A stretch of DNA of 64,000 nt from Nannocystis sp. (GTDB lineage Bacteria > Myxococcota_A > Polyangia > Nannocystales > Nannocystaceae), in contig JADJRG010000028.1 of assembly GCA_016712315.1 (NCBI GenBank), positions 186,001-250,000 on the forward strand. The letters are read 5' to 3'. A model generated the notes under the pieces. That model did not search any database. It saw only the letters and a program-made list of their open reading frames with translations, and was not told the DNA's origin. The position numbers and the translations under genes are program-made. Below are positions 15,901 to 23,842 of this stretch, piece by piece (the stretch's first letter is position 1; every line of letters starts with the position of its first letter).

Positions 15901-18198
15901 GCGCGTGAGGGCGCGCTCGGCGGCGAAGACGGCGCCGAGGCGGAGGGCGCCGCGACCTGCTCGAAGAGACAGGTCGGCGATGCGGAGGCGCTCGGCGGCG
16001 GCGGGATCGCTGGCGAGGAGGTGGGCGAGGAGCTGGTAGAGGCGATCATCGTCGGCCGCGCGCGCGTCGCGGAGGAGCTCGGCGAGGCGGCGGTGACGCT
16101 CGGGGCGGCGGGGATCCGGGCGATCGAGGAGGCGCCGGCGGAGGGGCTCGTCGATGAAGCTGTAGGTGAGCTCGGGGGCGTCGCCGACGAGCGCGATGAG
16201 GCCGCGCGCGCAGGCCTCGGCGAGCGACTCAGCGGTCTGGCGGGGGGTGAGGTTGAGGAGGCGCGCGATCAGGGCTAAGGGCGCGCGCTCGCCGAGGTAA
16301 GCGACCGCGAGCAGGCGGTCGAGCAGGGCGGGCGAGAGCGGGCTGAGGCGGGCGGTGAGGGCGTCGTCGAGGTCGCTCGGCGTGGCGGGGTCGCCGCGCC
16401 AAACGCAGCTCCACGCGCCGCCTTGGCGGGTGATGAGGCCGCGCTGGTGGAGCCATAAGAGCTGGAGGCGGAGGAGGTGCGGGCGGCCGGAGGAACTGGC
16501 GAGCAGGTGCTCGGCGAGCGGGCGGAGCGGGGTGAGGCCCAGGTCGCGGAGCAGGGCCGCGCAGTCGTCGTGGGCGAGGGGACGGATCGTGTGCTCGTGC
16601 AGAGGGAGGCCGCCCGCGACGAGCTCGGCGCGGAGGCGCAGGGCTGCGCCGGTGAGGGGGCCTTCGGCGGCGGCGAGGACGAGCAGGGAGCGGATCCCAG
16701 GATCGCTGAGGTGACGGGCGAGCTGGGCGGCGGTGTCGACGTCGAGGTGGTGGAGATCGTCGAGCACGAGGACGAGCGGATCGTCGCCGCGGAGCAGGGC
16801 GCGGAGCAGCGCCTCGAGGGCGCCGCGCAGGCGCTCCGCGTCCTCCGCCGGCGGGAGCTCCGGGGGCAGCGGCTGGGGGCCGAGGAGGACGCGCAGCTCG
16901 GGCAGCAGCTCGGCGAGCTGGCCGCTGCGCTCGCCGAGCGCGGCCTGGAGGTCGCTCCTCCACGGGGTTTGGTCGGGCCCGTGGGCCTCGATGATCTCGG
17001 CGAGGCGGCCGCGGATCGCCGCGATCAAGGGACCGAGCGGCGGCGCGTCGCCGGGCCGGAGGTGGAGCTCCAACCGCGCCCCGGCGCCTCGGCGCGCGCG
17101 CGTGATCCAGCGGAGCAGCGCGGACTTGCCGCTGCCAGGCGGCCCGTAAAAGATGTGGAGCTCGCGGCCGCCGCCGCGGCAGCGCCCGAGCGCGGCGAGG
17201 GCCGCGTCGACGTTCTCGTCCTGTCCGTAGAGACGTGTCGGTAAGAGCAGGTCGGGGGGCGCGTCGTCGGCGCCGAGGTGGAGGTGGCCTTGCGCTGGGT
17301 CGGCGGGCCTGGCGGCGATCTGAGCGAGGTCGGCGGCGAGGGCGCTGACGCTCTGGTAGCGGTCCTCGGGGGCCTTGGCGAGGAGCCGCTGGATCAGCAG
17401 GTCGAGCGCGGCGGGGAGGCTCGGGCAGAGGGCGCGCGGCGCGGGCGGCGAACGGGCGATGAGGTCGTGCAGGAGCCGGCTGGGATCGTCGGCGAGGAAG
17501 GGGCGGCGGCCGGTGAAGAGCTCGAAGTAGAGGACGCCGAGGGCGTAGAGGTCGCCGCGGTGATCGACGGCTCGCTCGAGGCGGCCTGTCGCCTCGGGGG
17601 CGCAGTACATCAGCTCAGAGACGGGGAGATCGTCGGCGCCGCGCGGGCGAGGGGCGCCGACGCTGCCGAGCAAGGTGACCTGACCGTTGGGGCTGGTGAA
17701 GATCGCCGCCGGCGTCAGCGCGCCGTGGACGAGGCCGTGACGGTGGAGGAGGGCGAGGGGGGGGAGGATCTGGAGGGCGAGCGCGAGGGCCTCAGCGAGC
17801 GGGAGCGGGTCGCCGAGCAGAGGGGCGCTCGGCGGGCGCAGGAGGGGCGCCGCGCCGGGATCGCGGACGACGAGGGCGCGCGCGCGAGGGGCCTCGAGGA
17901 GGGCGATCGGGCGGTTGCGGGGCGCGTCGGCGAGGAGGTGGAGGAGCTCGTGCTCGCGGTCGATCCGAGCGAGCGCGGCGCGGCTGGCGGGCTCGGGGGT
18001 GGCGATGATCAGGACGCGCGCGCCGTCGGCGACCCGCCGTCCACGCGCGAGCGAGCGCTCTCGTTCTACATGAACGACGTCGTCGATCTCGTATCCAAGG
18101 AGCAACGGCACGGGCTCGGCGCCCGCAGGAGTATATAGGAGGCCGCCGCGCGAGCGGCGGCGCTTCGCGGTCGCGCGGTTGCGATCGGACGCGATCAC
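12991..18198 (-). CDS. Giant hybrid: pseudokinase, AAA ATPase, TPR, GAF, histidine kinase
   Basis: 1735 residues in the listed frame. Residues about 36-300 follow the Ser/Thr kinase fold (GDLYALGVLYFELFTGRRPF, KAPEDRYQSV). HRD is replaced by HGA (158-160), TPAA replaces KPxN and the DFG position reads LGS, so this domain is probably inactive. An AAA/NACHT-like ATPase follows with Walker A GPPGSGKS (352-359) and a Walker-B-like VLVLDDLHHL. A helical TPR-like region spans about 650-1250 and a GAF domain about 1320-1480. HisKA has MNMSHELRTPLN near 1500, and a HATPase from about 1580 has DRGIGIAPEHMGRLF and GSGVSLAV. This architecture is known from large bacterial kinase/AAA/HK hybrids. No receiver domain or response regulator is adjacent. 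The listed start is a GTG; a GTG at 18111 just before PLLLGYEIDD may be the true start. Confidence 0.88.
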   Translation of the reverse strand: MIASDRNRATAKRRRSRGGLLYTPAGAEPVPLLLGYEIDDVVHVERERSLARGRRVADGARVLIIATPEPASRAALARIDREHELLHLLADAPRNRPIALLEAPRARALVVRDPGAAPLLRPPSAPLLGDPLPLAEALALALQILPPLALLHRHGLVHGALTPAAIFTSPNGQVTLLGSVGAPRPRGADDLPVSELMYCAPEATGRLERAVDHRGDLYALGVLYFELFTGRRPFLADDPSRLLHDLIARSPPAPRALCPSLPAALDLLIQRLLAKAPEDRYQSVSALAADLAQIAARPADPAQGHLHLGADDAPPDLLLPTRLYGQDENVDAALAALGRCRGGGRELHIFYGPPGSGKSALLRWITRARRGAGARLELHLRPGDAPPLGPLIAAIRGRLAEIIEAHGPDQTPWRSDLQAALGERSGQLAELLPELRVLLGPQPLPPELPPAEDAERLRGALEALLRALLRGDDPLVLVLDDLHHLDVDTAAQLARHLSDPGIRSLLVLAAAEGPLTGAALRLRAELVAGGLPLHEHTIRPLAHDDCAALLRDLGLTPLRPLAEHLLASSSGRPHLLRLQLLWLHQRGLITRQGGAWSCVWRGDPATPSDLDDALTARLSPLSPALLDRLLAVAYLGERAPLALIARLLNLTPRQTAESLAEACARGLIALVGDAPELTYSFIDEPLRRRLLDRPDPRRPERHRRLAELLRDARAADDDRLYQLLAHLLASDPAAAERLRIADLSLRAGRGALRLGAVFAAERALTRGLACLPADAWQGHHQLTLGLHLAAAEAAHRRGDRSAAAALFDSALARAPSELARAELLATRLDHELAQRDPDAALAVGRRALAHLGLRLPERGTKTALALALTRLRWRRRGAEPSAFLARSESLEPREHLLQRVLLALVLPAASLDPRLAGLILLALADHSLSRGVTEISPIGVLGLGLVRGALDDDPAAIHAAAEAATALHQRLPSAWIEPKLEHLIAAYVLPWSNPLSDAGARLERALERARLGGHALDAGHIAAQIAPLALLAGDPLPRVAERTSELSALLDRLGDDDAAAVARAAEHLARALRGHPLGLAAESDPPSLLHGLLDDTTEDEAVGAAARRPYGLAAALLPLYKAIVLYHTGLHEEVIHQLARPLPLVHQLQPYTLDRHFFAALSLAALAAAAPPAERRRHRRALDEHADRLHAAARRAPDNYRARALIVDALRADLDDHRAKILPALNMALEAAKASGDHHRLAIAAEQAARIARHDGLSFLAEHYRELASGAYESLGAGLLAARFHERPRVVTTTDTMPSETSQFIAVAGGVAKSLDIGAVIKATRAIAGEIVLERLLRALMRILMENAGARRAALLLDGERGLTLEAEARVDPERIEVLLQRPLDDDAPLPRAIISFVARARAPLVLDDAAARGAFTKDPYVERHQLRSVLCLPIIHHGRLTGVLYLENELAPAVFTADRGELLNQLAAQVAISVENARLYRTLAAARDQAITSDQAKTRFLMNMSHELRTPLNAILGYAELIDEELAAGSADTFMEDMASIRAAAHRLGRTLTSILELSRIEAGTLNLDDSLVELSGLIREVADELAPAFAERGNTLHLALDPELPLLRGDPQRLRYCVLALLDNASRFSERARVDLTLRRVDDSGGARLDLTVRDRGIGIAPEHMGRLFQAFSQADDSTTRTYEGSGVSLAVVQTIAQRMGGQIAVESALGGGATFTLSLPLGPAQPQPAAVL

Positions 18199-18253
18199 GT
18201 GCGACAGTGGTCGCGCTCGCTAGCGCGCTGGTGAGCGAGGAGTACGTTCGCCG

Positions 18254-19195
18254 ATGTCACACCGATCTGCCCATGTCCTCGCGACCAAGTCGCTCGCGCT
18301 TTTGTCCATCTCCGTCGCGCTCGCGCTCAGCGGCGGCTGTAAGAGCGACCCGGAGGAGTCTGACACCAGCAACACTGGGACGACGGGCGGAGCCACGAGC
18401 GAAGGCATGAGCAGCACGAGCGTCGACGCGACGACGACGACGACGACATCTGCAACGACCGCCGCGGAGACGACCGGGACGAGCGCCGACACGTGCAATT
18501 TCCTGGACTGCGGGACGACGGGCGACGGCGGGCCGCCGATGTGCGACATCTGGGCGCAGGACTGCCCCGAGGGCGAGAAGTGCATGCCCTACGCGAAGGA
18601 CGGCGGGGGCTCGTGGAACGCGACCCGCTGCTCGCCGCTCGCGGAGAACCCGGGGCTGGCCGGCGATCCTTGTAAGGTCGATGGCTCGGCGGTGAGCGGG
18701 ATCGATGACTGCGGGCTCGGCCTGCTGTGTTGGTTCGTCGACAACGAGACCGGTGAGGGGACCTGCCTGTCGATGTGTGAGGGATCGGAGGCGTCGCCGA
18801 GCTGCCCGGCGATGCAGCTCTGCGACATCTCGAACGAGGGCGTGTTGATCCTGTGCCTCGACACCTGCGACCCGGTGCTGGTCGACTGCGCGCCGGGGTT
18901 GATCTGCTTCCCGAGCAGCATGGGGCTCTTCATCTGCGACTTCGACGCGAGCGGCGAGGAGGGGGCGTACGGCGAGCCTTGCGAGTTCATCAACGTCTGC
19001 GACCCCGGGCTCTACTGCGCGAACCCGGAGTCGGTGCCCGGCTGCAACGCGGGCGGCTGCTGCTCGGAGTTCTGCGACATCAACGGGGAGAACACGTGCA
19101 GCGGCCAGGACCTGGGCCAGGTCTGCGTCCCGTGGTACGAGGACGGGATGGCCCCTCCAGGCCTCGAGCACGTCGGCGGCTGCTCGCTGCCGTGA
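18254..19195 (+). CDS. Cys-rich lipoprotein with Thr-rich linker
   Basis: 313 residues. The signal peptide ends at LALSGGC, with Lys at +2, followed by about 55 residues of Thr/Ser-rich linker. The mature part is dominated by evenly spaced Cys (about 28 after the linker) in blocks such as CDIWAQDCPEGEKC, CGLGLLCW and CDPGLYCANP, suggesting disulfide-stabilised EGF-like mini-domains. Close homologues in marine and soil myxobacteria exist, and from memory some carry an implausible enzyme name (ribulose-phosphate epimerase). Nothing in this sequence supports an enzyme. It probably sits on the cell surface; its function is unknown. Confidence 0.82.
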   Translation: MSHRSAHVLATKSLALLSISVALALSGGCKSDPEESDTSNTGTTGGATSEGMSSTSVDATTTTTTSATTAAETTGTSADTCNFLDCGTTGDGGPPMCDIWAQDCPEGEKCMPYAKDGGGSWNATRCSPLAENPGLAGDPCKVDGSAVSGIDDCGLGLLCWFVDNETGEGTCLSMCEGSEASPSCPAMQLCDISNEGVLILCLDTCDPVLVDCAPGLICFPSSMGLFICDFDASGEEGAYGEPCEFINVCDPGLYCANPESVPGCNAGGCCSEFCDINGENTCSGQDLGQVCVPWYEDGMAPPGLEHVGGCSLP

Positions 19196-19272
19196 GCGGC
19201 CCCGACGCCGCCCCTGCAGGGCGTTAACGAGCGAGTTGAAGAGCGCCGTGTTCCCCCCCGTCTGAGCCGCCA

Positions 19273-20847
19273 ATGCCAAGCCGACGCCTTGCCCCCTGGA
19301 CGACGCTCCTCTCGCTGGTGACGCTGGCTTGGCTGGCTCCCGGATGCGCACACCGCCACCGCGAGCCGCCGCCGCAGCCGATGATGGTCGAGACGACGGT
19401 GGAGGTGCCGGTGCAAGGCATGTACGTCGCGGAGCCCGCGGCGCAAGGTTATGTGGAGCCGAGCTCGGCGGAGGTGGGGGCGTACGTCGAGGACTATTGG
19501 CCCGCGCCAGGGGACGCGCCGCCGGATGTCACCGGGTATGATCGACTCTCGACCGGCCAAGTGGTCGAGGTGGTGGTGTATGTGCATGAGTACCAGCCGC
19601 CGATCGAGAGCTACCCGCGGGTGTATTGGTCGGGGCGCTGGTACTATAATGTTTATGGCACGATGGTGTATTACAACCCGGTCTATGGCGGTTGGTGTCA
19701 CTATTATCACGGGCCTCCGGTCGGCCTGGTGTATGTTTGGAACTCGTACTATCCGGCGCGCCCGTACGCGTGGGGGGTCGGGTATTACGGAGGGGGTTGG
19801 TATTGGGGCGGGGTGGGCTCGTATGGCTATCACGGGTATGCCCCGTCGACGCCGCGTTGGGTGCAGGAGGGCGGTCCTTCGCGCCGACGAGAGGCGCACG
19901 CGGGCGGGCCTTCGCGGCCAGGCGCGCAGCCAGGGGGTCCGCGGCCGCAGCAGCCGCCACCACGGGGCGCTGGGAACATTCGGGATGAGCCGGGGCGGCC
20001 GCCGCCGGTGGCTCCCCCCGCGCCGGGCAGCGGGCGGCCTGGTGGGCGCGGCTCGGTCGCTCTTCCGGGGGATCCGCCGGTGCGTGGGCCGGGGCGGCCG
20101 GTGGCGGGTGTTGGGGGCGAGCGGCCGGTGAATCCGCCGGGGCGTGAGCCAGGGCGGCCGGTGGCGGGCGTCGGGGGCGAGCGGCCGGTGGATCCGCCGG
20201 GGCGTGAGCCAGGGCGGCCGGTGGCGGGCGTCGGGGGCGAGCGGCCGGTGAATCCGCCGGGGCGTGAGCCGGGGCGGCCGGTGGCGGGCGTTGGGGGCGA
20301 GCGGCCGGTGAATCCGCCGGGGCGTGAGCCGGGGCGGCCGGTGGCGGGCGTCGGGGGCGAGCGGCCGAGTGGACCTCGGCCAGCGGGGCGCGGCTGGGAC
20401 GAGCCGGGGGCGCGGCCCTCGCAGCCCGGGCAGCCTGCTTCGATCCCGAACTGGGGCGTCGCCGGGCAGGGCCCGCGCGGGATCTCAGGGAAAGGCAGCG
20501 GGGCGCGGCCTGGGGCGGATCCAGGCGGTAGCCGTCCGGTAGGGGCGCGGCCCGCGGGGAGCGCAGGCGGACGGCCCGTGGCGGCTCCAGCAGGGAGCGG
20601 TGGAAGCCGCCCGGCGGGGGCTCGGCCGGTAGGGAGCGGTGGAAGCCGCCCAGCGGGGGCTCGGCCGGCAGGGAGCGGTGGAAGCCGCCCGGCGGGGGCT
20701 CGGCCGGCAGGGAGCGGTGGAAGCCGCCCAGCGGGGGCTCGGCCGGCAGGGAGCGGTGGAGGCCGCCCAGCGGCGGCTCGGCCGTCCGGTGGTGGTGGCC
20801 GGCCGTCCGGGGCGCGGCCGTCGGGTGGCGGTGGCAGGCGCCGGTAG
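19273..20847 (+). CDS. Lipoprotein with Tyr/Trp-rich domain and two tandem-repeat arrays
   Basis: 524 residues. The signal peptide ends at LAPGC. Residues about 75-200 are extraordinarily rich in Tyr, Gly and Trp (GRWYYNVYGTMVYYNPVYGG and similar), like YXWGQ/WYYN-type envelope repeat proteins. The rest is intrinsically disordered and made of Pro/Gly/Arg: about five copies of a 20-residue unit (PGRPVAGVGGERPVNPP core), then about five copies of a 13-residue unit (GSGGSRPAGARPA). Both arrays are exact in-frame DNA repeats. The strongly cationic tail could bind polysaccharide, nucleic acid or peptidoglycan; that is inference. A strong hairpin lies 49 bases after the stop. Confidence 0.82.
   Translation: MPSRRLAPWTTLLSLVTLAWLAPGCAHRHREPPPQPMMVETTVEVPVQGMYVAEPAAQGYVEPSSAEVGAYVEDYWPAPGDAPPDVTGYDRLSTGQVVEVVVYVHEYQPPIESYPRVYWSGRWYYNVYGTMVYYNPVYGGWCHYYHGPPVGLVYVWNSYYPARPYAWGVGYYGGGWYWGGVGSYGYHGYAPSTPRWVQEGGPSRRREAHAGGPSRPGAQPGGPRPQQPPPRGAGNIRDEPGRPPPVAPPAPGSGRPGGRGSVALPGDPPVRGPGRPVAGVGGERPVNPPGREPGRPVAGVGGERPVDPPGREPGRPVAGVGGERPVNPPGREPGRPVAGVGGERPVNPPGREPGRPVAGVGGERPSGPRPAGRGWDEPGARPSQPGQPASIPNWGVAGQGPRGISGKGSGARPGADPGGSRPVGARPAGSAGGRPVAAPAGSGGSRPAGARPVGSGGSRPAGARPAGSGGSRPAGARPAGSGGSRPAGARPAGSGGGRPAAARPSGGGGRPSGARPSGGGGRRR
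20071..20368 (+). repeat. 60-bp tandem repeat, about five copies
   Basis: An exact 60-base period with only a few substitutions per copy (for example tgttggg/cgtcggg and aatccg/gatccg variants). It encodes the 20-residue PGRPVAGVGGERPV-type unit. The period is a multiple of three, so copy number can change without frameshift. Confidence 0.92.
20592..20786 (+). repeat. 39-bp tandem repeat, five copies
   Basis: Copies start at 20592, 20631, 20670, 20709 and 20748. The first four are nearly identical and the fifth is diverged. It encodes GSGGSRPAGARPA-like units in the same protein as the 60-bp array. Confidence 0.92.
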
Positions 20848-20895
20848 CGCTGTTTGTCGCCGCGTTGGCGCTTGCAAGGAGTCCGATGGCGAGAG

Positions 20896-20926
20896 GAGCA
20901 GGAGCCCGGTGTCGGTGCTCCTGCTC
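20896..20926 (+). terminator. Strong hairpin between convergent genes
   Basis: GAGCAGGAGC (20896-20905) and GCTCCTGCTC (20917-20926), a perfect 10-bp stem with an 11-base loop. An eight-T run follows at 20946-20953. It lies between the convergent repeat lipoprotein and egtB and may serve the plus-strand gene. Confidence 0.65.
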
Positions 20927-20965
20927 TTCGAGTCGCCGGGCGTCCTTTTTTTTGAGCCGTGTGAT

Positions 20966-22234
20966 CTACGATGTCGAGTGGACGAGGCGGAAGCTGGTGA
21001 ACGGGTAGGGGTAGTCGCGGCGGTACCAGTTGCGGAAGCTCGGGCGGAGCAAGCGTATGTCGGTGGCCCAGGAGGCGCCGACGACGACGTCATGATCGCC
21101 ATCATAAAAATCGGCGGAGTAGCCGGGGTAGGTGCGGGCCCACGGGGTGAAGCCCGGATAGGGCGCGAAGAGGGTGGAGGTCCACTCCCAGCCGTTGCCG
21201 AGCAATTCTTCGGCGCCCCAGGCGCTGGCGCTGGCGGGGTCGTGGCCGACTGGGGCCGGAAAGAAGCGGCGGAGGTCACAGGCGCTCGATCGAGGGGGCT
21301 CGGCGGGGCGGGAGCGCTGATCGGGGGCGGTGAGGGCGGCGCGGTGGAGCTCGGCTTCGGTGGGCAGGCGGGCGCCATGGGCCTCGGCGTAGATCCGGGC
21401 TTGCGCGCCGCTGACCTGGACGGGCCAGCCGGCGGCGAGCTCGAAGGGGTGGAGGCCGAAGACGGTGCGGACGTGGAGGCCAGCAGGGGCGCGCGACCAG
21501 GAGCGCGGGAAGAGCTGTGGGGGAGCGCTGCGGCGGCGGTAGAAGTCGAGCCAGTCGCGGTTTCGTACGGGTAGGGTGTCGAGGCGGAACGCGGGCAGGT
21601 CGACGCGGTGCCGGGAGAACTCGTTGTCCCAGCCGAATTCGGTCTCGTGCCATTCGGCGCCGAGATAGATCGGACCTGCGGGGATCTCGTGGACCTCGGC
21701 GCGGCGGCCGTCTCCGCCCTCGGGCGCGGGGATCTCGGGCGGGCGGGCGAGCGGCTCGCCTTCTCTTTGGGCGAACATGTAGAGGAGGGTCTCGTGGTGC
21801 ATGAGCTCGTGCTCGAGCACGAGATGGAGCACCCGGGCGCGTTGGATGAGGGGATCGTCGGGGCGATCGTGCAGCGCTCGGAGGAGCTCAGGGAGCTGCC
21901 CCTGGACGGCGGCGCGGGCGGCGTCGCGGTAGTCGAGCACGGCGGTGAGCGAGGGCCAGGCGGTGAGCGCGGGCGCGGCGCAGGGATCGGGCGGATCGAT
22001 GCCGCGCTCGAAGAGGCGATCGAGGCGGGGATCGAGCGGTGGGCGGCCGAGAACGCCGCGGCCGAGCTGGTTCCACGCGAAGGCGGGGAGGTGCCCGAGG
22101 TAGAAGAGGAAAGGGTGGCGCTGGCCGATCGGGCGCTCGTGCAGCGCCGCCTGCGGGAGCAGCGTGAAGAGCTGGTCGGAGCGCCTCCACGCGGCCTTAA
22201 GGGCCTCGGTGAGCGCGTGCAGGTCGGCGGTCAT
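20966..22234 (-). CDS. egtB: Ergothioneine biosynthesis sulfoxide synthase EgtB
   Basis: 422 residues. An N-terminal DinB-like helical domain carries the expected iron ligands: His48 and the HELMHHE motif (His142-x3-His146-x-Glu148). A C-terminal FGE-sulfatase (C-type-lectin-like) domain carries RLPTEAELHRAA, GNGWEWTSTLF, GASWAT and FRNWYRRDYPYPFTSFR. EgtB joins hercynine to a thiol donor with O2. The gene lies 13 bases after egtD and is surely co-transcribed with it. No egtA, egtC or egtE is visible, so whether the donor is gamma-glutamylcysteine or cysteine cannot be settled. The related OvoA and SenA enzymes share this fold, but the egtD partner favours ergothioneine. Confidence 0.9.
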   Translation of the reverse strand: MTADLHALTEALKAAWRRSDQLFTLLPQAALHERPIGQRHPFLFYLGHLPAFAWNQLGRGVLGRPPLDPRLDRLFERGIDPPDPCAAPALTAWPSLTAVLDYRDAARAAVQGQLPELLRALHDRPDDPLIQRARVLHLVLEHELMHHETLLYMFAQREGEPLARPPEIPAPEGGDGRRAEVHEIPAGPIYLGAEWHETEFGWDNEFSRHRVDLPAFRLDTLPVRNRDWLDFYRRRSAPPQLFPRSWSRAPAGLHVRTVFGLHPFELAAGWPVQVSGAQARIYAEAHGARLPTEAELHRAALTAPDQRSRPAEPPRSSACDLRRFFPAPVGHDPASASAWGAEELLGNGWEWTSTLFAPYPGFTPWARTYPGYSADFYDGDHDVVVGASWATDIRLLRPSFRNWYRRDYPYPFTSFRLVHSTS

Positions 22235-22247
22235 AGCTCGGAGGGGA

Positions 22248-23249
22248 TCAGGGGGCGCGCCCGAGGAGGGCGAGGGCGAAGAGGGCGTCGGGATCGCTGC
22301 GCCAGGCTCGCAGCTGGAGGCCGGCTTCGGCGGCTTCGCCGGTGAGGGCGTCTCGGGTGAACTTGCAGCTTATCTCGGTGCGGAGCTCGTCGCCGCGGGC
22401 GAGGGTGAGCTCGAGATCGAGATCGGTGAGCTGGATCCGCTGCGCGGCGACGGCGACGAGGCGCATCTCGACGCGCGCGGCGACGGGGTCGTAGAAGGCG
22501 CGGTGGGCGAAGCCGTCGAGGTCAAAGTTGGCGCCGAAGCGGTGGTTGAGCGCCGCGAGGGCGTTGCGGTTGAAGGCGGCGGTGACGCCTTCAGGATCGT
22601 TGTACGCGGCGTCGATGCGGCGAGGATCCTTGACGAGGTCGAGGCCGACGAGGAGCGCGTCTTCAGGGTCCATGTCGGCGGCGAGCTGGCGGAGGAAGGC
22701 GCGGCGCGCGGCGGGATCGAGGTTGCCGATGGTGCCGGCGAAGAAGAGGATGAGGCGGCGGCCGGCCTTGGGGATGTGGGGGAGATCGCGCTGGAAGTCG
22801 CCGACGAGGCCGTGGAAGCGGATCTGGGGGTAGTCGCGGGCGAGCGCGGCGAGCGCGTCGCGGAGGAAGCGCTCGTTGATGTCGAGCATCGTGCAGGTCC
22901 GATCGACCTGTCCTGTGGGCCATGCATCCAAGAGCAGGCGGATCTTGCGGCCGGCGCCGCTGCCGAGCTCGATGAGGCGGGTCGGCGCGGCGAGGGTGAG
23001 GAGCTCGGCCGCGTCGCGCTCCAAGATCTGCAGCTCGGTGCGGGTCTGGTAGTAGGACGGGAGGCGCGTGATCTGCTCGAAGAGCGCGCTGCCGTGGTCG
23101 TCGTAGAGATAACGCGCGGAGATCTCCGGGAGGGGGCGGGTGAGGCCTTCGCGCAGGAGCGCGCGCTCATCGACGAGGCGCGGGGGGGCTCGATCGATCT
23201 GGGGCGAAGGGGCTCGATCGGTCACGGCGATCTGCATACAGTAGGACAT
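22248..23249 (-). CDS. egtD: L-histidine N-alpha-methyltransferase EgtD
   Basis: About 333 residues, close to the family norm of about 320. EgtD trimethylates histidine to hercynine using SAM, the first ergothioneine step. Diagnostic segments are YLYDDHGSALFEQITRLPSY and YYQTRTELQIL at the N-terminus, the SAM-binding LIELGSGAGRKI, the FFAGTIGNLDP loop and a DLVKDPRRIDAAYNDPEGVT substrate-site segment. The frame extends four codons further to a TTG; ATGs at 23249 and 23237 are both plausible and no Shine-Dalgarno decides between them. It is the first gene of the egtD-egtB pair. Confidence 0.93.
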   Translation of the reverse strand: MSYCMQIAVTDRAPSPQIDRAPPRLVDERALLREGLTRPLPEISARYLYDDHGSALFEQITRLPSYYQTRTELQILERDAAELLTLAAPTRLIELGSGAGRKIRLLLDAWPTGQVDRTCTMLDINERFLRDALAALARDYPQIRFHGLVGDFQRDLPHIPKAGRRLILFFAGTIGNLDPAARRAFLRQLAADMDPEDALLVGLDLVKDPRRIDAAYNDPEGVTAAFNRNALAALNHRFGANFDLDGFAHRAFYDPVAARVEMRLVAVAAQRIQLTDLDLELTLARGDELRTEISCKFTRDALTGEAAEAGLQLRAWRSDPDALFALALLGRAP

Positions 23250-23296
23250 CCGACGGATCAAGGTGAAGAGGGGCCAGGCGCCGGGATGGAGCCGCT

Positions 23297-23818
23297 CTAC
23301 GGGGCGAGGCTGACAGCGCGTATGGATGCGCTGACCCGGCAGTCGACGTCCTCGGTGAGGAAGGCGCCGACGAGGCGGTTCTGGAGGACGCCGTCGAAGC
23401 CGGCGTCGCTGAGCTCGCCGTCGATTCGGCTGAGCAGCTCGCCGGTGGCGGCGACGAGGCCGGCGTTGAGGATCGCGGCGACGGTGAAGGCGCCGTCCTG
23501 GTCGACGCCGCCGATGTACGCGACGATGCTGCCGAGGTCGATGACGAGCAGGCCGTCGTGTTGGCTGAGCGCGACCGGTATGACCCCCTCGCCGAGGCTG
23601 AGGGTGCGGCAGAGATCGACGCCGTCGATCTCGGGGCAGTCGCAGTCGCCAGGGTCGCTGCTCAAGAGGTAGAGGCCGGCGAAGCCGTCGCCGCGGGCGT
23701 CACCCTGGGCGCGGGCGAGGCGTTGGAGCTCGCCCTCGTCGAGCGGATCAGGCTCGCCCGCGCAGGCGCTGAGGGTGATGAGCAGCGCGAGGGCGCGCGT
23801 GGCGGCGCTGCGGAGCAT
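23297..23818 (-). CDS. Small lipoprotein, function unknown
   Basis: 173 residues. A clean signal peptide ends at ITLSAC (lipobox L-S-A-C). The mature part has a CDCPEIDGVDLC cluster, which could form disulfides, and a central hydrophobic, beta-rich stretch (DGLLVIDLGSIVAYIGGVDQ). No family is recognised. It lies between egtD and pyrE on the same strand with short gaps (47 and 24 bases), so it may be co-transcribed with either without sharing function. Confidence 0.75.
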   Translation of the reverse strand: MLRSAATRALALLITLSACAGEPDPLDEGELQRLARAQGDARGDGFAGLYLLSSDPGDCDCPEIDGVDLCRTLSLGEGVIPVALSQHDGLLVIDLGSIVAYIGGVDQDGAFTVAAILNAGLVAATGELLSRIDGELSDAGFDGVLQNRLVGAFLTEDVDCRVSASIRAVSLAP

Positions 23819-23842
23819 GCGTGTGCTGAGACGATAACCGAT

